64,000 bases of DNA. It comes from Dipteris shenzhenensis (Eukaryota > Polypodiophyta > Polypodiopsida > Gleicheniales). The DNA is taken from assembly GCA_047967505.1 (NCBI GenBank), contig CM106540.1; one strand, written 5' to 3'. Positions 41,432-51,855 of the stretch are shown in pieces (position 1 is the first letter of the stretch; every line of letters starts with the position of its first letter). Position numbers and translations under genes: made by a program. The notes below the pieces were generated by a model. It saw only the letters and a list, made by a program, of their open reading frames with translations, made no database searches and was not told the origin of the DNA.

Positions 41432-43650
41432 GGTGCAAGAAATATACTCAAAGTGTCGTGAAAATCAGAGTTTGAATCAATTGTAAAACGCTGAATGTGG
41501 CAAGTGAAATCTGAACTGTCGGTGAAGGTAGAACTGCAATATATAATCCGATCTGAATGACAAGGCTTGTGGCAAATGATGCTGAGAATAGCCAAGAGGT
41601 TTTACAAGGCTGAAATAAAGTGCACAATGCCATGAAAATAGCCGAATAGGCTTTACAATGATTGCATGTGTGTGTGAAATCAAATCATGTGCTATCTGCC
41701 CACCACTGAACAATGTGCCAATACCACTGAAGACTACTCACTGAACTGATGAACATCAAGTTTCAGGTAATGTGATGATGTGAAACCGTATGTGAGCATA
41801 GGGACTGACTTAGATCGGCAACTTGGAGAAATTTAAAGCGTCTCCTCTATGGCGATCTAGTCTACTCTGATCTAGATCTATTCCAACTGTCGATCAGCAA
41901 ATAATTTCTTTTCTTTGGTTCTTTTTATGTGCTGGGTTAGATGCGTCGATGTAGAGGGTTCAATATGTGTAAGAAGTGGTTTTGATGTCGAGGCTTAAAA
42001 CTGTGATGTGCAAGTGTTGAAACATACATGTGATGTGATGACAGCTCGAAAAACTGATCGTTTTACCTTTTTGTAGCACCCTCAAATTCTTCCTGGATCA
42101 AGAGATACGGCTTGATCTAGGTGGAGGGGCAAAAAAGGGTGAAAATGTGCTCAGTGATGTGGCAGGGTGAGTCACATGTCAAAGGGAAGAAAATTGTGCC
42201 TGTGGAGAGATGTGCCAGTGAAGCAATGTGATGTGGCAACTGGGTGCACATGCAGTGCATAGTGTGCTTTTGCAGGAGGTAACTATGCATGTGGAGTAGT
42301 GTGTCTGCTTGTAGAGGGTCAGTGACATGTGGCACTATTGAGGTGGCAGGATGACATGGCAGTAGCAGCTGGCTAGTAGGTGATGTGGCCTAATGATGTG
42401 TCACTAATGATGTGTTTGATGACATGGTAGTTGAGCTGGCAGGTGACTTGGCCAGATGACGTGGTAGTTTGTATACCTAGGGTTGTATACCACCCTCTCC
42501 ACCAGGGTTAACTTGACCTAATCAAGCTACAGTTATGGTAACCAAACTTAGTCAAGGTTAACCAACCTTATCTACACATGTCAAGTTAGTTAGCTAGCCC
42601 TAGGGTCATGAGTGCACCACGTGTCAATTCATAGACCAAGTCCAGTCATTGTGAGGATAGGACGCCAGAATCTCGCATGATCTGTCAAAATCTCACTTTG
42701 GAAGCATTGCTAGAGCGGTCGTTATTTGAGGTGCTACCCGTGGTGTCTGCTTGTTGCTGGGACATAGGAGCATATGAGAGTGTCCAACTGCCAAGAGCAT
42801 CTAGCTATTGCTGTGTAGGACTCGTTGGAGGTTGGAGCCATCACTCGTAGATGTGTTGTAGTGTTGGAGCTTGGTTGGGAGCAGCTAGTTGCTTATAGGT
42901 GCTATCGGCTAGCGGGAGGCTGGAGCCAACGTATGGAGGTCGTTGGGAGAAGCGGGTTTGCTTGGCACAGTGGCGGTTGACAGAGGCAGCCTTAGTCGAG
43001 TCAGATGTTTTTGCTAGAGTCGTGCGTAGGGAGCTGCAGAGTCGGTTGACTTGGCAGAAGTTGAGGCTGCTAGTCATTGGAGGCTCGTCCGTCAGTGGTT
43101 GCTAGGGAGCAGATTGTCTCTGTTGCATAGCATAGAAGTCGGTTCCTTGTTTATTGGAGGCTCAATAGTTGTTGGTCGTGTTGCTTTACCTTGAGAGCAC
43201 CGCTTGAGGCTTGCTTGCTGTAGATAGCCTTTGAGCTAAGGTCGTCTCGCTGCTCTATAGAGGGGTGCTTGAGATGGCAGCAGCTAGAGCTGGCTTGTCG
43301 AGTGCTTTGTTGTAGACTTCGATTGCTGCGTCTCAAGTGCTGGAGTTAGTAGCAGTCGATAGGCATATGAGCCTTGCTTCAGAAGTCGTTAGAGGCCTAG
43401 CTTGGATGATGGACCGTGGGTGCCAGCTCTTGTGTTTAAGCCTTTCCAATAGTCCTCATGAGTTGCCTTGTAGCTTGGAGATGGTGCCCCCTTGTTGGAG
43501 CTGTTGAAGCCAAGAGTTGAAGAGGCTAAAAGAAGCCTTTGCCTCATAGGAAGCAAGTAGTATCCCTATCTTTCTCACAAACTCAGCTGAAAGTCTCTAC
43601 ACTCTCGCAATGAAAATCTTTCAAAGGAATGGGCTCTCAATGAATGGAAG

Positions 43651-43698
<48 letters not shown>

Positions 43699-43834
43699 AA
43701 ACATGGACGGAATTGTTTGATGGAAAATTTCTAACAAGTGAACGGAAGTCCTCTTTCATCAACAGAATGAAAGATCTCTCAATCTCTCAACCACTCTCAC
43801 AAGAAGGATGGTGCCTTAGTGGAAGGCAGAACCA
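41432..43834 (-). other. Long Copia-2 leader, non-coding
   Basis: About 2.4 kb between the primer site and the gag start. No coding family was seen. A (TC)n(CA)n microsatellite lies near its upstream end (43651-43700). The part 42300-42470 is rich in GATGTGGCA-like repeats. Confidence 0.6.
43651..43700 (+). repeat. (TC)n(CA)n compound microsatellite
   Basis: About 12 TC units run directly into about 13 CA units inside the Copia-2 leader. Length polymorphism is likely. Confidence 0.93.
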
Positions 43835-43847
43835 TGCTTTGATACCA
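43835..43847 (-). other. Copia-2 primer binding site (initiator tRNA-Met)
   Basis: The minus strand reads TGGTATCAAAGCA immediately after the LTR end (TTGTCA). It matches the complement of the plant initiator tRNA-Met 3' end with one change (A for G). Confidence 0.9.
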
Positions 43848-44075
43848 TGACAAAATATAAAGAGGGGAGAGGAGAAGAGTGAAGATCAGGAGAGAGGGCA
43901 CAGTTAGAGAGCACACCACAAATGACTAACTGTACACTAGATTAAGTTGAAAGTATAGAATATATACACACATTTAAAGTTAGGATTAGGTCATCTAACT
44001 CTGTCCTTTATAGCACTCTATAAGTGTCAGTGCTATTCACATATGATCACATGATGTTGAGCGTGATCTCTCAAC
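43848..44075 (-). repeat. Copia-2 5' LTR (228 bp)
   Basis: It matches 36918-37148 at about 90%. Its outer end reads CTCAAC and lacks the terminal A of the other LTR, so one base was lost at the junction with TAGCT. Confidence 0.9.
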
Positions 44076-44080
44076 TAGCT

Positions 44081-44530
44081 TGTTGGTAGCCTGATATGTT
44101 TGATGACCAACAGACCGGACATAGCGTATCTGTCCATGTAGTATCCCAATATATGGATGATCCGAAAGAAATCCATTCAAAGGAAGCCAAGAAAATACTC
44201 AAGTTCATATAGGGAACCTTGACTCATGGGATTGAGTAAAAAAAAATCAGTGATATGGAATTGTCAGGATTTACTAATTGTGATTAAGTAGGATGCTTAG
44301 ATGATAGAAGGTCTAAACTTGGATCTAGCTTAGTATCACAGAGCTAGATCCAACATTGGATCTAGCTTAGTATCACAGAGCAGTAAGAAGAAAAGTATTT
44401 TTGCTTTATGCTACACAAAAGCTAAATATAGTGCACCCACTATATATCTTGTGAGACTATCTAGTTGAGGAGAATCTTAAGTGGCATTGGACTTATTACA
44501 CCCACTATATTAGAGGGATCATGTTGAAGG
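44081..44530 (+). pseudogene. Copia-1 RNase H
   Basis: This resumes Copia-1 after Copia-2. In changing frames it gives I-H-S-K-E-A-K-K-I-L-K-F-I, G-T-L-T-H-G-I-E, E-L-S-G-F-T-N-C-D near 44260-44285, then G-C-L-D-D-R-R-S-K-L-G-S. These are the Copia RNase H landmarks (the F-T-D-S-D-W-A-G-C-x-D-D-R-K-S-T pattern, with two acids changed). A 29-bp piece (GGATCTAGCTTAGTATCACAGAG) is duplicated at 44322-44380. Confidence 0.75.
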
Positions 44531-45229
44531 CATAGCCTCCACCCACATGGACACTAACCATGGGATAGATTAAATACACCTCTGGTAAGAGGGAGTTATT
44601 AGAACAAGGTAGTGGATCATTTTAGAATTGTAGCGAAAGTTGTATCTATCCCTAACAGCACTCCCTAGTGGCCTGATCCACCACACAATGTTTTTGACTA
44701 GGACTGTTACATTTTGAAACTTACTGCTACCTTACAACAGTCAGACTGATCTCGGATGGCTATAAAACCTTGTATTAGCTCCTTTTGAGAGTGGGGAGGC
44801 AAAAACAAGACTCACAAGTGCCAACACTCACCTTTTATTTTTTGTGAACTACCTCCTTGGGGTATTTCCCTAAGGACTTCCACCCCTACCCCCCCACCCT
44901 CTCCCCGCTTTCTGAATCCCATAACCCCTACCCCCTCACCCTATACTACCCCCAATCCTTTGTCTAATTTTTCCCACCTCTCTCCCCATTGGGCTGCCCC
45001 CCCTCACCACTATTCCAACACTCACTAGTTACCCCACTAATCTTGGACCATTGGCCTAGCTTACAACCTACTCGTCATGGCCTTGGGTTCTCTCTTCACC
45101 ATCCTCCCTAGGGTCTTCTCTCATAGACTGCTCATCCATCACCCTTCTAGCACCCTTTCATACTCGTTTTTCCACAACTTTTCTTCCCTGACTCTTCACC
45201 TTCCTCCTCTCTATTCCTTGATTGAAAGA

Positions 45230-45600
45230 GTATCAACAATGGTCAAACTGGAGTAGCTTCTAGCATATGAATGGGACCTACTTGTGGATAGTTATGTTGC
45301 TTGATTCATTGGAAAAAACTTCTTCCTATTTAAGCATATCCTGATTCCTTGAAGGGTTTTGTAATTATATTTTGGGTTGCGCTTATTTTTCTATTGGGTG
45401 TTGGTATTGGCAATCTCTTGAAGCTCTTTTTTTTTAATGATGAATATTTTAAATATTACTACCCCACATGGATTGATTTTCCAAATCCACCTACATCGTT
45501 GGGGGGTACTATATTGAATGGATTGCACGTTCTTTGTTTCACCTATGGCAAAGTCAGGTCTTGGCCCAAAGTGGGCATGGATTTTATAGGATAGAGCTCA
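45230..45600 (+). pseudogene. LINE-3 ORF1 fragment (DUF4283-like)
   Basis: E-W-D-L-L-V-D-S-Y-V-A, then F-N-D-E-Y-F-K-Y-Y-Y-P-T-W-I-D-F-P and G-T-I-L-N-G ... Y-G-K-V fit the DUF4283 pattern (W-x-x-x-L-(V/I)-G, then P-V-W-I-x-F-P-x-L-P and L-G-x-(Y/F)), found at the N-terminus of plant LINE ORF1 proteins. A hydrophobic piece in the middle is probably out of frame. The rest of ORF1 is missing. Confidence 0.5.
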
Positions 45601-45949
45601 AAAAATCTTAGATTTCATTGAGGTTCATCTAGGAAATCTTGCTACTGCTGCTAACAAACCGCTCTCTGGCCGCACCCATTATAATGGTGTGTTGTGTGTA
45701 TTAGTCAAGCCATAGGAACTCCACAATCATAGAGGTACCACCCCATGTGGGGGGCCTTGCACTACATCACCACTTGTGTCGTGGCCTATGGCACTAAGTG
45801 TGCCTCTTCTACACACACACATAACCATATGACTGCTAGTAGATGCACACATGCACCTAATAAGCCCTTGATCACACATATCCGAACACTTTGTACACTC
45901 AAGTGCTTTGAGGTGATAGCCTCTGGTTTTTTGTGTTTCAACTAGGTTA

Positions 45950-46283
45950 GTTGTGTTTGCAAATTGACCTCTTTGAGGGAAGGGAGATATGTTGCTCTAG
46001 TCTAAGATTCTTGGAAATCAAAGGAGGTTTTTAGAGATAGTGGGGGCTGTTTAGTCACTATGGAGCTCTCTATTGCTAATTTTTCTTTTGTGCTAGTGAG
46101 TGTTTATATTCCAAACAATTTGGTCAAGAAGGTAGAGTGTTGGAATTTGCTACTTGAAAAGGTCCCTCTAGGGAAATGGATCTTATGAGGTAACTTGAAT
46201 ATGATGGAATATGTTGTGGATAGATCTTACTCAACCAAGTTAATGTTAATTGTAGAGTTGGAGTGATGGGAAGAGTTAGTTCT
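45950..46283 (+). pseudogene. LINE-3 endonuclease fragment (left part)
   Basis: The frame reads F-S-F-V-L-V-S-V-Y-I-P-N-N, then G-K-W-I-L, a stop and G-N-L-N-M-M-E-Y, where G-D-F-N-M is the usual catalytic motif. V-D-R-S-Y and W-E-E-L-V-L follow up to the Copia-3 insertion. The second part at 49325-49440 continues with E-W-D-L-I-D-C-I-E. The APE endonuclease would nick target DNA. Confidence 0.7.
46279..46283 (+). repeat. Left target duplication of Copia-3 (GTTCT)
   Basis: GTTCT, repeated exactly at 49320-49324. Confidence 0.88.
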
Positions 46284-46644
46284 TCTGAAGAGAGTGGGAG
46301 AGAAGTAAGGAGTCTCACTTGTAGCTTTCTCACACACACAATGGGGGAATACACACAAAGGTGGAGGCTGAAAAACAGTTTTCCTCTTCTTAGTTGTGAA
46401 AGCCAAAAGAACTCTCTCGCTTAGTACAAAAGGAATAGATGAACCCTATATGTGGGTCTCAAACCAAACTCAGCTAGCCTAGGTGGCATACTAACTGAGC
46501 CACTAACTAGAGTACATAAAGATAGTTGTCCTCCAGCTATTATTCAGGGGCGGTGTACCAATCGCATCTGCAGCTAACAAGTCAGTGACATAAATGCACA
46601 ACGGTCACCCTGGCATATCACGAGTGGAGCTCGATATCTCAACA
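46284..46644 (-). repeat. Copia-3 3' LTR (361 bp)
   Basis: Minus strand TGTTGAGATATC ... to ...CTTCAGA (the last bases carry one change from TTCACA). The purine tract GAGGGGGAG lies next to it at 46645-46653. It differs from the 5' LTR at about 20 positions. Confidence 0.92.
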
Positions 46645-46670
46645 CTCCCCCTCGAGCTCAATCCCAATTC

Positions 46671-47306
46671 CTACACACCAAGTAGGTCTTTGAACTTGCA
46701 CAGCTTCTCTGCACCCAATGCCTTTGTGAATATGTCAGCTACCTGATCCTCTGTGCTGACATAAACCAGATCAATAAAACCTACTAGAACCTTCTCCCGC
46801 ACATAGTGATAATGCACCTCAATGTGCTTTGTTCTAACATGATAGACTGGGTTATTTGCCAAGTGTATACTACTCATGTTGTCATAATAAATGACAACTG
46901 GCCCATCTGTAGACTGATGCATATCATAAAGTAGCTTACGCAACCAAGCTACCTCACATGCAGCCATTGTTGCGCCCCTGTACTCAGCCCCTATGCTCGA
47001 CAAGGCAGCTGTAGGCTGTTTCTTGCAGCTCCAAGTGACTGTAGCACTCCCAAAAGAGAACACATATCCACTGGTAGATCGTCTATCAGAAATACTAATA
47101 GCCCAATCAGCATCAGTGTATCCATGCAACTGTATCTGAACTCTAGTGTCATAAAATAGTCCATACTGCAATGTGGACTTCACATACCTCAATATGCATC
47201 TAGCTGCATCCAAATGCGGTTTCCTTGGAGCCTGCATAAACTGACTTACCAACCCAACAGCATAGCTCCTGGTAATAGTCATATAAATCAAACTTCCTAT
47301 GCACAA
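46671..47306 (-). pseudogene. Copia-3 RNase H
   Basis: An open frame of 211 codons. It begins G-S-L-I-Y-M-T-I-T-R, where the usual L-x-Y-L-T-x-T-R-P-D-I follows RT, and includes R-C-I-L-R-Y-V-K-S-T, G-Y-T-D-A-D-W-A (Asp), D-R-R-S-T-S-G-Y-V-F, W-S-C-K-K-Q, S-S-I-G-A-E-Y-R-G (Glu region), I-Y-Y-D-N-M-S-S and H-V-R-T-K-H-I-E-V-H-Y-H-Y-V-R-E. The conserved landmarks are in order. It joins the protease segment at about 47315 by a deletion. Confidence 0.93.
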
Positions 47307-47321
47307 TAGGCAATATCATCA

Positions 47322-47609
47322 CTAGTCTCCACAAATCCTGGTCTTTCCATTTTCCTGCATCCATTCTGCATGACCTGTCATGTCATTTGACGCACCTGAG
47401 TCAACATACCACACATCATTGCTTTCTTCTGCACTTGTCATAGAATTGGTCATGTGCTGCACCATAAACAAATGCTCATTTCTGTCATCATCCTGTCTAC
47501 TAGAGGATGCATAATTGCCTTGTTGCAATTTTCCATTCATGATGTCATTCTGCTTTTTATAGTAGTCTTTAGCCATATGACCCATTTTACCATAGTAGTA
47601 GCATTTCAC
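47322..47609 (-). pseudogene. Copia-3 zinc knuckle and protease start
   Basis: C-Y-Y-Y-G-K-M-G-H-M-A-K-D-Y is a CCHC knuckle in which the second and last cysteines are now Tyr. The protease motif V-W-Y-V-D-S-G-A-S-N-D-M-T-G-H follows with D-S-G intact, and the frame stops at 47322, beside the deletion. It is in a different frame from the gag ORF. Confidence 0.88.
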
Positions 47610-48430
47610 ATTTGGCCTCTCTGCCGTCCACCATGACCTCTTTGGCTCCCCCTACCTCTAAAGTTACCACGTCCTCCTCCATAGGATTGGTTTTCTTGAA
47701 TTTGCTGCATATTCTGATTTCTGCTATGGCCTCCATATCGGCTTGCTCTACCTCTGCCTCTACCTCTTCCAGCATTTGAGTAGAAGATAGTTTCTTTTGA
47801 AGTTCCTCCTAAAGAAGATGCATCACCATTTCTCTGATCTTCAGAAATTAGAAGAGACATCAACTCCCCAAAATTAGGAAAATTCTCACGGATGGCAATG
47901 GATGTCCAGAACTGTGCATAATCCTTTCCTAGACCATTCAAGGTCACAGAAACTAAATCATCATCTTCCATTGGCGACCCAATGGAAGCAAGTGCATCTG
48001 CAATCTTCTTCACCTTCATGTGGTAGTCATTGATGCTCATATTTTCTCTTTGCACATTATGCAACTCCTGCTTGAGCTGCATTTTCCTGGCTTGCGTATT
48101 TGTGCTATACATTTTTGTCAAAGTATCCCACGCCTCCTTCGTTGTGCTTGCATCCTGAATATGCACAATCATAGAATCTGAAATATTGATAGACAGCCAG
48201 TACATAACTTTCCTGGCTCTCTCATGCTAGCCTTTAAATTCTTGCAACTCGTGTTGATTGGGAACATTAGGAATAACTGGTTCTTGTTCAGCTCCAGTAA
48301 TGAACTCCCAATAGCCTTTTCCCTTAAGGAAATTCGTCATTCTAAACTTCCATGCTGGGAATTTGTTCTTGTCAAGCTTTTCAGTGACTATCTGTGAAAG
48401 AGCATCAGACGCCATTACAAAACACTGCAA
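47606..48430 (-). pseudogene. Copia-3 gag
   Basis: 48430-48227 opens M-A-S-D-A-L-S-Q, L-D-K-N-K-F-P-A-W-K-F-R-M and W-E-F-I-T-G, a Copia gag start. After one stop the frame 48205-47606 (199 codons) continues S-M-I-V-H-I-Q-D-A-S-T-T-K-E-A-W-D-T-L, M-S-I-N-D-Y-H-M-K-V-K-K-I-A-D-A-L, S-V-T-L-N-G-L-G-K-D-Y and a Gly/Arg-rich RNA-binding tail. It may still be close to a translatable length, but one stop interrupts it near 48224. Confidence 0.92.
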
Positions 48431-48944
48431 AAATATTCTGTCACTGCAAAAAACACAACTTCTGCCTCACAAGGGCAATGCTGCAAAGCTGACGAAAGTG
48501 GTATTTGACCACACAGTCACTTCCTAGTGACGATTATGCATCAATAGGCAATACGAATGATTCTGTCACTCCCAATAGCTCTGCGCATAGGCATACGATG
48601 CAATTTCTATAATAACTTTTCACCAACCTGCAAAACAGTGGTCGCATAGCAAAAACAGGGCACCTTTCTGAGTGCCTACAGAAAACTTCCACCACCAAAA
48701 TGGGCCTTGAAACGGCCTTGAATCAAAAAAATAATGTCACCAAGGGCTTTGTCTCTTCTCGTAGCATATACTACCCTCTCGTCGCACCATGAAGGGCGTC
48801 CCAATCTGAGACAGTGCACTCTTGCACTTTTCGGCCATGCTACCCATAGAGATTTGCTCCCAAACTCGAAAAAGGAAAGCAACACTGATCCTCTTACCAA
48901 GACACCACGAACTTGGTTTGCTTTCTTGAGCTCCTTACCACGAA

Positions 48945-48960
48945 CCAAGCTCTAATACCA
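48945..48960 (-). other. Copia-3 primer binding site (initiator tRNA-Met)
   Basis: The minus strand reads TGGTATTAGAGCTTGG directly after the LTR end, complementary to initiator tRNA-Met with one change. Confidence 0.9.
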
Positions 48961-49319
48961 TGTGAAGAGAGTGGGAGAGAAGTAAGGAGTTCACTTGCAA
49001 CTTTCTCACATACACAATGGGAGAATACACACAAAGGTGGAGGCTGAAAGTAGTTTTCCTCTTCTTAGTTGTGAAAGCCAAAAGAACTCTCTCTCTTAGT
49101 ACAAAAGGAATAGAAGAACCCTATATGTGGGTCTCAAACCAAACTCAGCTAACCTAGGTGGCATACTAACTGAGCCACTAACTAGAGTACATAAAGATAG
49201 TTGTCATCCAGCTATTATTCATGGGCGGTGTACCAATGGCATCTGCAGCTAACAAGTCGGTGACATAAATGCATAATGGTCACCCTGGCATATCACGAGT
49301 GGAGCTTGATATCTCAATA
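48961..49319 (-). repeat. Copia-3 5' LTR (359 bp)
   Basis: It begins TGTGAAGAG on the + strand and ends CTCAATA beside GTTCT. It aligns with 46284-46644. Confidence 0.92.
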
Positions 49320-49324
49320 GTTCT
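49320..49324 (+). repeat. Right target duplication of Copia-3 (GTTCT)
   Basis: Identical to 46279-46283. LINE-3 sequence resumes immediately. Confidence 0.88.
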
Positions 49325-49584
49325 TGAATGGGATCTTATTGATTGCATAGAGTTTGATCAATACGTCTAGATAGATTCTCTTGGAATGTGGGGTGGGAGT
49401 TTAGAGTGGGAGAATGTTCTCTCTGCGGCAACAAGGATAGAAGAAAGATGAGATCAATCTATGTGTTGAGTAGTGACAAATATCTGCTTGTAATATACTT
49501 GTAAAATCAAGATCTAGAGAGAGAAAGACTAAAACTAGAGAGACAAAGAATAAAAGACTTCACTCTTTGAGGTATCTTCACAAG

Positions 49585-49665
49585 TGAAGGGACCCAAAGG
49601 TACCTTCATAAGGTACCTTCACAAGGTAACATCACAAGTACCTTCACAAAGTACCTTCATAAGTG
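49585..49665 (+). repeat. Short tandem repeat of AAGGTACCTTCA-like units
   Basis: About five imperfect units of 13-14 bp built on AAGGTACCTTCA(C/T)A. The core AAGGTACCTT is itself palindromic. Confidence 0.8.
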
Positions 49666-49796
49666 AAGAGACTCACATGTATAAATATCTCTCAATGGAA
49701 TGAAACTCCCACTCTTTGGGCTTTAATGTTCAGCTTCACTTTGATGTTCATGTGCTTGTTCCTTGGGTCCATGCTCCCTCATTGTGATAGCATGCT

Positions 49797-50065
49797 CTAA
49801 CCTTGCAATCTCTCATCCTCCTCCTTCTCCCCTCCTCCTCCACCCTCTTCTCCTCCTCCTCCTCCCTTCTCCTCTCTTCTCCTCCTCCTCCTCTTCCCTC
49901 CTCCCCCTCCTCCCCCCACCCTCCTTCTCCTCCTACTCCTCTCGTTTCCTTCTCCTTCTCCCTCCCTCCTCCTCCTCCCTCCTCCTCTTTCCTCCTCCCT
50001 CTCCCTCCCTCCTCCTCCTTCCTTATTCCTCCCTTCCTCCTCCTGAATCCTGGTACCTCTTTCTA
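49797..50065 (+). repeat. CTCCTC-rich low-complexity tract
   Basis: An almost pure pyrimidine stretch of CTC/TCC trinucleotides. Open frames on both strands are artefacts of composition. Confidence 0.9.
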
Positions 50066-50069
50066 AACC

Positions 50070-51600
50070 CTTAACCTTGTGAATTAGGGAAGGAGACGAG
50101 CTCTCCACTCCTCAACCCTGCAACCCTCTCTCAACCCTAGAATCCTTTTGAACCCTGGTACCCTTAGTTTCCTCAACCCTATCCTTTTCTTAACCCTACA
50201 AATACTTTTCTAAACCCTTGAACTCCCATGGAGGTGAAAACCTCCACTAATCCATGTGATCAACTCTTCTTTCTCGCCTAGCACATGTTGGAACTACTTT
50301 CCATGCTTTAGCCTACACCTCTCATCGGAATACGACTCGAAGACCTATGCTAGACTTGCGAACACCTATGCTACAATGAGCGATGGCACAATTGTAGGTG
50401 ACCAACACCCTCGGACCTTGGAAATGAGAGAAAAAGGGACAACATTTAGTGCCACTGCCAGGGAGTTTAGTGCCTAAAATGAAAGAGGAACATGTGTTAA
50501 CTTGTGTGAGGAAGAAACCCCTTCAAAAAATTGTTCAAGACGCATCCCTCGAGGACCCATCTCATCGTCTAACAAAGTAGATTTGTGAAGGAGCTTGAGT
50601 GACGAATCTTGTGTTTTAGAAGGCAAGGGAGTTGTAAGGCACAAACTATGTTTTGGAGCCATTTGAAGGGAAGCTTGAGTGCAAAAGAGTGCAAAAGCCG
50701 TCATTCACTGGACTTGTTTGGAGATTCACTAGGAGTCTCGCATGTGTCGGGCTCGCAATATGAAGTGTCGATTGGGTGTATGTATAATCCACCTCCCATC
50801 CCTCCTTGCTTATATGAGTTTGCATCATGGGGTCAATAAGGCATGCGTCAGTGATGATGCTTTTCCTCATGGTGAGGGCGTCATTTGTGTGAGTAGCCTT
50901 GTCAAATTTTGTATCATTGATGCTGTGTACATATGGGCACTGATGGGTTGGTACGGCTAGTACAGTGTGTTCTATGAGTTGGCGAACTGAGGGAGGAGTG
51001 AGGTCGGATAGGCAGAGCATAGTTGGACTTTGCTGCAATGCATGTGGAGAATCGGAGTCGCATTGTAGGGTCGAACAGTGGGCGGACATGAGAGTCGGAT
51101 GGAAGTTGGACTAGAGTGGGATCGGGATTGAACACACGAATAATGCGTTGGACTCTAAAAAGTCAAAAAAGACACGTGCAGTAAGTTCTCAGTTGATTTT
51201 GCTGTTCTTCGATCCGAAACACGTCGAAACCTTGTTGGAGCATTGCATCTTCATCTTGTTGTTGCTCCATCTTCTCACTTGCAAAATCACTTTTGTTTAT
51301 GGTAGGGTAATTTGAGTATACATGAATAGTATTGGAAGTGCGGCAAAGTCTTTGCTACATTGTTGGCGGAATCGAGTTGGACTGTAATCGTAGCCACTGT
51401 TCATGTGATTGCTTGCTATGTTGTTGCTCAGAGCTGTCACAAACTCTTTTGTATTTGTCTTTGAAGGCTTCTTTGGAAAGCTGCATGATACCCCATTGGT
51501 GAGTAGATAGGTTAAAACAGAGAATATATAGCCGTGTATCTTAGAAGGGTTCTGCAGTGAGATTGTGTTGATCTTTGCCTATGTGGGATCAGGGCCAATG
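50070..51600. other. No gene recognised
   Basis: 50105-50230 is rich in AACCCT hexamers at irregular spacing. Farther on, open frames are short. Part of 51200-51600 may be the 3' untranslated end or LTR of the Gypsy element that follows, but no partner LTR was found. Confidence 0.45.
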
Positions 51601-51855
51601 TAAGGCTTAAGTCAAAAACCATTGACTGGTTTTTCAAAGGAGTTGCCATGTAGGTATGCCAATAGAAATGTCCCTTTCTCATATGTATCAATCACCTTGA
51701 ATGGACCATCATACCTTAATTTGAATTTACCTGACATTTTGCCCAGTTTAGTGTTGAACATCAACACTAAGTATCCTTTTTTTAAAAGCTTAAATTTAAT
51801 ATTTCTATTGATCTAGGTTGCTCTTCTTTTCTGGATAATGTCATCTGTATGGGAG

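Larger units (their letters stand above)
36918..44075 (-). mobile_element. Copia-2: complete Ty1/Copia LTR element (7.2 kb)
   Basis: Short LTRs (231 and 228 bp), a 5-bp target duplication (TAGCT), a primer site for initiator tRNA-Met, and gag, protease, integrase, RT and RNase H in that order on the minus strand. The LTRs differ at roughly 10% of positions, so the insertion is old. A non-coding leader of about 2.4 kb separates the primer site from gag. Stops and a shortened RT make it inactive. It lies inside the Copia-1 RT. Confidence 0.93.
32590..44530 (+). mobile_element. Copia-1: old Ty1/Copia element with three nested insertions
   Basis: On the + strand gag (32600-33480), protease (33475-33520 and 34288-34400), integrase (34420-34547 and 35051-35980), RT (36040-36912) and RNase H (44081-44530) follow in Copia order. 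Three later elements interrupt it: a TIR element (33521-34287), a retrocopy (34548-35042) and Copia-2 (36918-44075). At the last two sites removing the insert and one target repeat restores the motif. No LTRs were identified; they may be too diverged or lost. Many stops make it inactive. Confidence 0.82.
46284..49319 (-). mobile_element. Copia-3: internally deleted Copia element (3.0 kb)
   Basis: LTRs of 361 and 359 bp (about 95% identical), a 5-bp target duplication, a primer site for initiator tRNA-Met and a purine tract (GAGGGGGAG). Inside, gag is nearly complete (48430-47606), followed by the knuckle and protease start (47609-47322), which jump directly to RNase H (47306-46671). Integrase and RT are missing. 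It cannot mobilise itself but has every end signal needed for mobilisation by an intact relative. Confidence 0.92.
44830..49440 (+). mobile_element. LINE-3 (DUF4283-type ORF1), split by Copia-3
   Basis: After a C-rich leader (44870-45030) come an ORF1 with a DUF4283-like segment (45230-45600) and an endonuclease fragment (about 45950-46283 and 49325-49440). Removing 46284-49319 and one GTTCT rejoins W-E-E-L-V-L-E-W-D-L-I-D in frame. RT is absent, so the copy is broken after the endonuclease. Confidence 0.7.

Noticed and set aside
49763-50108. Open frames on both strands at the CTCCTC tract
   Set aside because: Pure low-complexity translation (Ser/Leu/Pro or Glu/Arg/Gly).
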